Shown: positions 32,655 to 38,818 of the stretch, piece by piece
Layout: every line of letters begins with the position of its first letter
Position numbering within the stretch: the stretch's first letter is position 1
Source of the DNA: Nitrosomonadales bacterium
GTDB lineage: Bacteria; Pseudomonadota; Gammaproteobacteria; Burkholderiales; Gallionellaceae
DNA: 64,000 nt
Direction of reading: 5' to 3'
NCBI GenBank assembly: GCA_016235045.1
Contig: JACRME010000009.1
Coordinates: 62,001-126,000, forward strand
The notes under the pieces: model-generated
Database searches by the model: none
What the model was told of the DNA's origin: nothing
Seen by the model: only the letters and a program-made list of their open reading frames with translations
Translations under genes and position numbers: made by a program

Positions 32655-33848
32655 CTAATCTAGTTTTTGGGTGAATTCGGCGATGCGTCGTGCGGCTTCC
32701 AGGGTTTCGTCCAGATTGGCGACCAGCGCCAGGCGGATGAAATTCGCGCCGGGATTGATTCCGTGCGCTTCGCGGGCCAGGAAGCTGCCGGGCAACACCG
32801 ACACATTATAGTCGCGGTACAGTTGTTGCGCGAAGGCTGTGTCGGGGATGGGGGTTTTGATCCAAAGGTAGAAACCGGCATCCGGTTTGGTCACGGGCAG
32901 CACCGGAGCGAGCAGGGCGATGACTTTGGCGAATTTTTCCGAGTAAAGCAGGCGGTTTTCGGCCACATGCGCCTCGTCGTTCCATGCCGCAATCGTCGCA
33001 TTCTGAACCGCCGGATTCATCGCGCAGCCATGATAGGTGCGGTACAGCGCGAATTGCTTCAGGATGCCGGCATCTCCGGCAACGAAACCGGAGCGAAGGC
33101 CCGGCACGTTGGAGCGCTTGGACAGGCTGGAGAACACCACCAGATTCGCATAGTCGCTGCGCCCCAGGGTTTGTGCGGCTTGCAGCGCGCCCAACGGCTT
33201 GTCCGCGCCGAAATAGATTTCGGAATAGCACTCGTCGGCAGCGATGACGAAACCGTAACGGTCGCTCATTTCGAACAGGGTTTTCCATTCTGCCAACGGC
33301 ATGACGCGTCCGTTCGGGTTGCCCGGCGAACAGACATAGATGAGTTGCGTGCGCTGCCAGGTCGCTTCCGGCAGTTGGCCGAAATTCAGCGCATTGCCGT
33401 CTTCCGGCAGGGTATTGAGGAAATACGGGGTCGCACCCGCAAGCAGCGCCGATCCTTCATAGATCTGGTAGAACGGATTCGGGCAGACGACGACCGGATT
33501 TTCCCGGTCGCGGTCGATCACTGCCTGGGCGAAGGCAAACAGAGCCTCGCGACTGCCGTTCACCGGCAGGATCTGGGTCTCCGCATCCGGCATCGGGATG
33601 CCATAGCGGGAGGCCAGCCAGTTGGCGATGGCAGTTCGCAAGGCTGCGCTGCCGGTGGTTGTGGGATAATTCGCCAGCCCGTCCAGCCCTGCGATGAGGG
33701 CCTCCTTGATGAACCGGGGCGTTGCATGCTTGGGCTCCCCGATGTGCAGACAGATCGGTTTTAGCGTTTTGTTGGATGTTACTTCGCCGAACAACCGGGT
33801 GAGTTTCTGGAAAGGATAAGGCTGCAGCTTGTTTAGATCGCGATTCAT
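32655..33848 (-). CDS. dapC: Succinyldiaminopimelate transaminase
   Basis: A 397-residue fold-type I PLP aminotransferase that makes N-succinyl-LL-DAP in the step between DapD and DapE. The PLP lysine lies in [18 protein letters not shown]. The NPNGRVMP and [11 protein letters not shown] motifs line the cofactor. It is first in the dapC-dapD run, with a promoter-like sequence just upstream. By sequence alone it could be confused with ArgD-like or DapL enzymes, but the context supports DapC. Confidence 0.93.
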   Translation of the reverse strand: MNRDLNKLQPYPFQKLTRLFGEVTSNKTLKPICLHIGEPKHATPRFIKEALIAGLDGLANYPTTTGSAALRTAIANWLASRYGIPMPDAETQILPVNGSREALFAFAQAVIDRDRENPVVVCPNPFYQIYEGSALLAGATPYFLNTLPEDGNALNFGQLPEATWQRTQLIYVCSPGNPNGRVMPLAEWKTLFEMSDRYGFVIAADECYSEIYFGADKPLGALQAAQTLGRSDYANLVVFSSLSKRSNVPGLRSGFVAGDAGILKQFALYRTYHGCAMNPAVQNATIAAWNDEAHVAENRLLYSEKFAKVIALLAPVLPVTKPDAGFYLWIKTPIPDTAFAQQLYRDYNVSVLPGSFLAREAHGINPGANFIRLALVANLDETLEAARRIAEFTQKLD

Positions 33849-33881
33849 CGAGGTTTCACAACGTTCTGGAATTCAGCGCGC

Positions 33882-33909
33882 ATTATAAGGGTCGGGCAAG
33901 TGCCATCAA
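33882..33909 (-). promoter_or_regulatory. Predicted promoter of the dapC operon
   Basis: On the minus strand a perfect TATAAT -10 lies 16 bases after a TTGATG -35-like hexamer, about 35 bases before the dapC start. The element overlaps the start of the divergent EamA gene, so the two could interfere. Confidence 0.5.
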
Positions 33910-34787
33910 AACAAAATGTGATGCCGGTTGCGGGGGTTCTGAGCGGTGCATTGGTATGGGGATTGATCTGGTATCCCTACCGGGTATTGCAGGATGTCGG
34001 CGTGTCGGGCGCCCTGGCAACATTCATCACCTACGTGCTGGCCATGTTGTGCGGTGTTTTTATGTTGCCGCGGGTGTGGCGGGAGCGCTCTGCACTCGGT
34101 GGATGGACGGTGGTATTGGTGCTGAGTGCCGGCTGGGCAAACCTCGGCTACGTTCTGGCGATGCTGCATGGCGAAGTGATGCGCGTGTTGCTGCTGTTCT
34201 ATCTCGCCCCGGTGTGGACGATCCTGTTTTCGTTTTGGCTGCTGAACGAGCGGCTCAACCGTTACGGTTTTCTCGTTATTGCCTTGTCGTTGTGCGGCGC
34301 AATCGTCATGTTATGGGAGCCGGGCATGGGCACGCCGTTGCCGAACAGCTTCTCGGAATGGCTCGGTTTGTCCGCCGGGATGGGGTTTGCGCTTTCCAAT
34401 GTGGTCTCGCGGCGTGCCGCGCATCTGAGCATCGAGGCGAAATCGTTCAGTTTGTGGCTGGGCACCGCCGCGCTGACATTGCCATTCATTTTGTGGCAAG
34501 GCGGCCTGGCCGGGCAGGTGACTGCAATTTCGCCGCAATCCTGGGCCATGCTGGTGCTGATGGGCGTGGTGCTCTGCGCCATCGGCTATGCCGTGCAATA
34601 TGGCGTCACTCATCTTCCGGCCAATCGTGCCGTCGTGCTGTTTCTGTTTGAATTGGTGGTCGCCGCGCTGGCTTCGTACTTGCTTGCCAATGAAGCAATG
34701 GAGCTGCGCGACTGGATAGGCGCTGCGTTTATCATTTTTGCCAGTTTTCTGTCGGGGAAATTGTGTCCGGGCAAGGGCGTGGGGTAG
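33900..34787 (+). CDS. EamA/DMT family transporter
   Basis: The 295-residue integral membrane protein has about ten hydrophobic helices and two EamA repeats, the layout of the drug/metabolite transporter superfamily. The motif FYLAPVWTILFSFWLLNERL in the first half and ALASYLLANEAMELRDWIGAAFI in the second are typical. The substrate cannot be predicted. The start is a GTG preceded by AAGG; an ATG seven codons later (MPVAGVLSG) is an alternative. Confidence 0.88.
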   Translation: MPSKQNVMPVAGVLSGALVWGLIWYPYRVLQDVGVSGALATFITYVLAMLCGVFMLPRVWRERSALGGWTVVLVLSAGWANLGYVLAMLHGEVMRVLLLFYLAPVWTILFSFWLLNERLNRYGFLVIALSLCGAIVMLWEPGMGTPLPNSFSEWLGLSAGMGFALSNVVSRRAAHLSIEAKSFSLWLGTAALTLPFILWQGGLAGQVTAISPQSWAMLVLMGVVLCAIGYAVQYGVTHLPANRAVVLFLFELVVAALASYLLANEAMELRDWIGAAFIIFASFLSGKLCPGKGVG

Positions 34788-34849
34788 ACTGCGCCCGGTT
34801 TTCAGGCACCGATTTCCAAACCGATGCGCCAAGCAAGGATTCACCGGAC

Positions 34850-35770
34850 ATGAAAAACAGCCCGATGCAAGCCGAAATAGACGAGTTGTTCAACAACGAC
34901 GATCCCAGAATAGTGTGGGCCAAGGTGGTCGATATCATTCGCCGCATTAACCCCGACTACGATTTTTCGCTGGTTCAATCCGTATACGACGATGTCTTGC
35001 GCCTGTTTCGGGGCGCTTATCCCGATTACGGCGCCATCAAAACCCTGTATCACGACCTTTCCCACACGCTGGAAGTCCTGATCTGCGGTGTCAGACTGAT
35101 GCACGGCGTTCATGTTTCGGGCGATCGCTTGACGGATGAAGAGGTCACCTCGATTTTGCTCGCCATCCTGATGCACGATGTCGGCTATGCGCAACGCAAG
35201 GGCGAGGAGAGCGGGACGGGCGCCCAATACACGCAGACCCATGTGCAGCGCGGCATCGACTTCATGCGGCGCTATTTTTCAGAGCGCGAACTGGCTCCCG
35301 GCATCGCGGTGGCGCTGACCGGCATGATTATGGGAACGGAACACAACCGCCCGTTCTCGCGCATCGACTTCGACGACGACCGGGCACGCATGCTGGCGCG
35401 CATTGTCGCCACCGCCGACATTACCGGCCAGATGGCGGATCGTATTTATCTGGAGAAATTGCTGTTCCTGTACCTGGAGTTTCGGGAAGCCAACTTCGGA
35501 AGCTATCAGAGCATGTACGATTTGCTCTGCCAGACCAACCGCTTTTACGAAATGACACGGGAAAAGCTGGATGGCGCGCTGGGCGGAATCTACAAGAAGC
35601 TCGCATTCCATTTCATTGACACGATGGGAGTCGACAAGAATTTCTATCTGGAATCGATCGAGAAGAACATGGCCTATTTGTCCAGGATTGTCGCCAACGA
35701 CGAAGCTGAACTGTTCAACATGCTCAAACGAAATGGCGTTGCGGAAAGATCGCGCACGCTCGGCAATTGA
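34850..35770 (+). CDS. HD-domain phosphohydrolase-like protein
   Basis: The 306-residue cytosolic protein has an HD-superfamily metal site: YHDLSHTLEVL, then LLAILMHDVGYAQ (the HD pair), then MGTEHNRPF. It lacks a GYP motif, so it is not a c-di-GMP HD-GYP enzyme. The substrate is unknown; a nucleotide or cyclic nucleotide is possible. I chose the ATG at 34850 with AAGGA ten bases upstream rather than the ORF-track start, which overlaps the transporter gene. It lies upstream of the cytochrome cluster but is separated from it by about 390 bases. Confidence 0.82.
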   Translation: MKNSPMQAEIDELFNNDDPRIVWAKVVDIIRRINPDYDFSLVQSVYDDVLRLFRGAYPDYGAIKTLYHDLSHTLEVLICGVRLMHGVHVSGDRLTDEEVTSILLAILMHDVGYAQRKGEESGTGAQYTQTHVQRGIDFMRRYFSERELAPGIAVALTGMIMGTEHNRPFSRIDFDDDRARMLARIVATADITGQMADRIYLEKLLFLYLEFREANFGSYQSMYDLLCQTNRFYEMTREKLDGALGGIYKKLAFHFIDTMGVDKNFYLESIEKNMAYLSRIVANDEAELFNMLKRNGVAERSRTLGN

Positions 35771-36161
35771 CGGGCCGATTTGCATGTGAGCCGGGGAGCG
35801 GTAATGCCCCAGTCCGACTTAATTCGGCAGCTAGATAAGGCAAAACCCACTTCGTAAATAGGGCAATGACGTGTGTCATATACAGTCTTGGCCTTAATTT
35901 AATGGGGAATTCCGGAAAAACGAAAAAAATATACACCTTTAAGAGGATTGTTAAAAATCTGCATATCAATTAAGGTTGACGGGAATCTGACGATCCCTGA
36001 CGTAAAGTTGACAACCTGAGTTTGCATTCACAATAATCGCCCAACAGTGGAGTGTCGTTCTCGGCCATCGCCCTGAACCGGTTTGGGGTGGACATTGATT
36101 GCAAAATAGGGTTTGACGGGGACAGGGTGCACATCCCCATGAACGAATTATCGAGTTTCAA
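35771..36161. other. 391-base intergenic region before the cytochrome cluster
   Basis: This AT-rich stretch holds a predicted sigma70 promoter (36008-36037) and two direct copies of GGGTG(G/C)ACAT (36086 and 36125). It also holds a GGGGA/TCCCC inverted repeat around 36118-36138. A tiny eight-codon frame, MNELSSFK (36139-36165), has a stop that overlaps the ATG of the next gene. No RNA gene or longer protein was seen. Confidence 0.6.
36008..36037 (+). promoter_or_regulatory. Predicted sigma70 promoter of the cytochrome-porin cluster
   Basis: A perfect TTGACA -35 is separated by 18 bases from AATAAT (5 of 6 matches to the -10). Transcription would start near 36044, giving a leader of about 118 bases before the first gene. 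The leader contains the direct repeats and the inverted repeat described for the intergenic region, so a regulator could act just after the promoter. Confidence 0.6.
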
Positions 36162-37067
36162 ATGACTGCACAGACATTGCAAAGAAATCTGATTGAAAAG
36201 CGCAGGCCAAGGCTCAGGCATCCGCCCAAGGACTACGGCTGGACGCTGTATTTGATCGTGATCACCTTGCTGATGGCCGCGGGATATTCCGTCTCGCACG
36301 ACGGGTTTTACAAGCCGGGCGACGATGTCGGTTACTACATCGGATTGGCTGGCGGACTCATGATGCTGACGCTGCTGATCTACCCGTTGCGCAAGCGCAT
36401 CGGTTTCATGCGGAATTGGGGGTTGCTGCCGGGATGGTTCAAATGGCATATGGCGTTTGGCATACTGGGGCCCGCGCTGATCATGTTCCACTCCACCTTT
36501 ATGATCGGGTCGGTCAATGCCGGAGTGGCAATGGTTTGCATGCTGCTGGTTTCGGGGAGCGGAATATTCGGGCGCTTCTTCTACACCAAAATTCACAACG
36601 GCCTTTACGGCAGAAATACAACCTACCAACAATTGCAGGAGGAGTTGGAAGGATCGAAAGATGTCAAATCCGTTTTCAGCTTTGCGCCCGGATTGCAGCA
36701 GAAACTGGTCGATTACCGAAACTACGCAATGAATCTTTCCAAGGGCGGAAGAATCAGCGTGTGGAACTTCCTGACCTTGGGATTCCGGATTCAGTGGTTT
36801 ACCAGAGCGCTGATTATCGAGCTGGAAGACGCGATGTACGCGGATGCCAACGAGAAACAATGGAGCGATGTGCAAATGAAGCGGCTGGACGAACTCTTCT
36901 ATCAGAACGCCCAATTTATCCGCACCTACCTTTTAACCGTCCGCGATCTGGCGCAATTTTCAACCTACGAGAAATTGTTTTCGCTATGGCACATCTTTCA
37001 TGTGCCGCTGGTGTACATGCTGGCATTCAGTTCGATTTGGCATGTTATTGCGGTGCACAAATACTAA
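36162..37067 (+). CDS. Inner-membrane protein of the porin-cytochrome cluster, candidate di-heme cytochrome b
   Basis: The 301-residue protein has about five membrane helices (near residues 28-46, 57-75, 94-113, 116-137, 276-298) and a cytosolic or periplasmic loop of about 130 residues before the last. Two helices each carry a histidine pair spaced 14 residues: H96/H110 (KWHMAFGILGPALIMFHSTF) and H280/H294 (FHVPLVYMLAFSSIWHVIAV). This spacing is how cytochrome b proteins hold two stacked hemes, so I infer a bis-His di-heme b protein exchanging electrons with quinones. No CXXCH is present. It leads the cluster, and the next gene starts on the base after its stop. The assignment of function is inference; a membrane protein at this place is known from PCC3-type loci. 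Confidence 0.75.
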   Translation: MTAQTLQRNLIEKRRPRLRHPPKDYGWTLYLIVITLLMAAGYSVSHDGFYKPGDDVGYYIGLAGGLMMLTLLIYPLRKRIGFMRNWGLLPGWFKWHMAFGILGPALIMFHSTFMIGSVNAGVAMVCMLLVSGSGIFGRFFYTKIHNGLYGRNTTYQQLQEELEGSKDVKSVFSFAPGLQQKLVDYRNYAMNLSKGGRISVWNFLTLGFRIQWFTRALIIELEDAMYADANEKQWSDVQMKRLDELFYQNAQFIRTYLLTVRDLAQFSTYEKLFSLWHIFHVPLVYMLAFSSIWHVIAVHKY

Positions 37068-38660
37068 ATGCGCAATCCTGCCGACAAAATGACATTCGTC
37101 AGGGCGCTCATATGCGCGGCGGCTGTTTTTGCCTGTGCCATGCAGGCACGAGCCGATTCGGCGAGCGATTTATTGCTGCCGGGCAAGGTTATCCAGGGGC
37201 ATCTCAAATACGAAAGCGAGTGCAACAATTGCCACAAGCCCTATGACAAAGAGGCCCAATCCGGCCTGTGCAAGGACTGTCACAAAGACGTCGCCAAGGA
37301 TATTGATGAAAGACAGGGCTATCACGGCCTGATGCAGGAGGAAAAACCGTGCAAGGAGTGCCATACCGATCATAAAGGTCGGGATGCCCGCGTTGCAAAG
37401 CTGAATACAGTCGGCTTTGATCACGCGACAACCGGGTACATTCTGAAGGGCGCCCACCTGAACGGGAAAGTCCTTTGCAGGGATTGCCATCCCCCGCAGA
37501 AGAAATACCGCGATGCGCCCACCAAGTGCAACAGTTGCCATGAGAAAGCGGACAAGCATAAAGGTGGCCTGGGGCCCGAGTGCCAGAACTGCCATGAGGA
37601 AAAGGACTGGAAGACGACTCACTACGACCACAGCAAGACGAAATTCGACCTGCTGGGAAAGCACAAGGAAATCAAGTGCAAGGCATGTCATATCAATGAA
37701 AAATACAAAGACACGCCCAAGCTGTGCAACGATTGCCACAAGAAGGACGATAAGCACAAGGGAGATTTCGGATTAAAGTGCGAAACCTGCCACAACGAAA
37801 CAAGCTGGAAAGAAATTCTGTTCGATCACGACAAAGCGACCAAATACCCCCTGTTGGGAAAACACCGCGATGCCAAATGCGTCGCGTGTCACAAAGGGGA
37901 TATTTACAAGAATAAACTGAAGACGGATTGCAATTCCTGCCACAGGAAGGATGACAAGCACAAGGGAAGCTTCGGCCTCAAATGCGAGTCGTGCCATACC
38001 GAGCGGAACTGGAAAGAAATTCCTTTCGACCATGACAAAAAGACGAAATATCCGCTGCTCGGAAAGCACCGCGACGTCAAGTGCAACGGCTGTCACAAAG
38101 GCGATTTGTATAAAGACAAGCTGAAAGCGGATTGCTATTCATGCCACAAAAAGGACGACAAGCATGAAGGGCAGGAAGGCAAAAAGTGCGAAACCTGTCA
38201 CCATGAGCAATCCTGGAAAAAAACCGATTTCGACCATTTGCTGTCGCGCTATCCGCTTACCGGCAAGCATCTGATTACCGAGTGCAAAAAATGCCACCTG
38301 AGCGCCCGCTACAAGGATGCCAAGTCCGATTGCTGGTCCTGCCACGAAAAGCAGGACGTGCATAAACGCACGCTCGGAACGGAATGCGAGACTTGCCATA
38401 ACACGCGCGATTGGAAAAGCTGGGATTTCGACCATGACAAAACCGATTTCAAGCTGGATGGAAAACACAAGGATATCCGCTGCGCCGAGTGCCACAAATC
38501 GCCGGTAATCAAGAATTTGAAACAGGCAGCCAGTTGCGTCAAGTGCCATGACAAGGACGACAAGCACGATGGAGCATATGGGGTCCGGTGCGAGCAATGC
38601 CACATTGGAACGCTATGGAAAACGATCAAGGTGGGCAGCGCGCGCTGGATCAAGAAATAG
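37068..38660 (+). CDS. Periplasmic multiheme cytochrome c, 21 CXXCH motifs
   Basis: The 530-residue secreted protein (signal peptide near MTFVRALICAAAVFACAMQARA) carries 21 CXXCH motifs by direct count. They fall in seven groups of three. Six of the groups (hemes 4-21) are clear repeats of about 63-68 residues of the form CxxCH-11-CxxCH-13-CxxCH-27. Each module also contains KHKG, FDHD and GKH histidines, three per three hemes, which fits bis-His ligation. The mature protein is very rich in Lys and Asp (CNDCHKKDDKHKGDFGLK). It lacks a membrane anchor, so it is probably periplasmic, bridging the inner-membrane protein and the porin-bound cytochrome. It starts right after the preceding stop. 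Confidence 0.93.
   Translation: MRNPADKMTFVRALICAAAVFACAMQARADSASDLLLPGKVIQGHLKYESECNNCHKPYDKEAQSGLCKDCHKDVAKDIDERQGYHGLMQEEKPCKECHTDHKGRDARVAKLNTVGFDHATTGYILKGAHLNGKVLCRDCHPPQKKYRDAPTKCNSCHEKADKHKGGLGPECQNCHEEKDWKTTHYDHSKTKFDLLGKHKEIKCKACHINEKYKDTPKLCNDCHKKDDKHKGDFGLKCETCHNETSWKEILFDHDKATKYPLLGKHRDAKCVACHKGDIYKNKLKTDCNSCHRKDDKHKGSFGLKCESCHTERNWKEIPFDHDKKTKYPLLGKHRDVKCNGCHKGDLYKDKLKADCYSCHKKDDKHEGQEGKKCETCHHEQSWKKTDFDHLLSRYPLTGKHLITECKKCHLSARYKDAKSDCWSCHEKQDVHKRTLGTECETCHNTRDWKSWDFDHDKTDFKLDGKHKDIRCAECHKSPVIKNLKQAASCVKCHDKDDKHDGAYGVRCEQCHIGTLWKTIKVGSARWIKK
37476..38603 (+). repeat. Tandem triheme modules within the periplasmic cytochrome gene
   Basis: Six consecutive modules of about 190-205 bases encode CxxCH triplets with the signatures CHKKDDKHKG, CETCH and YPLLGKHRD. 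The most alike copies are the two central ones (heme 10-12 and 13-15). It is a protein-level repeat produced by internal duplication. Confidence 0.85.
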
Positions 38661-38681
38661 CGATTTTCCGGCTGTCCGCCT

Positions 38682-38701
38682 GTCAGCCTGGAGTGGCTGA
38701 C
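38682..38701 (+). other. Stem-loop between the two cytochrome genes
   Basis: GTCAGCC-TGGAGT-GGCTGAC forms a seven-pair stem 22 bases after the periplasmic cytochrome stop, without a T run. The remaining bases up to 38818 are AT-rich. It may stabilise the upstream mRNA rather than terminate it. Confidence 0.4.
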
Positions 38702-38818
38702 GAAAGGCGCTTTATCGTAGCCGGTTAATTAACTAAACTGCATCAAGAAAATAATTTGCGGGGCGAAGAAACAGGTCGTTGACCCCGCGACAGGAATCAC
38801 AAAACCGGGAGCTTACGA

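Noticed and set aside
35948-36019. Tiny TTG frame after AGAGGA in the cluster's upstream region
   Set aside because: Only 23 codons, overlaps the predicted promoter, and no support beyond a chance ribosome binding site.
35970-36914. 314-residue minus-strand ORF over the intergenic region and membrane cytochrome gene
   Set aside because: Antisense to a gene with clear membrane helices and conserved histidines; its composition has no protein-like features.
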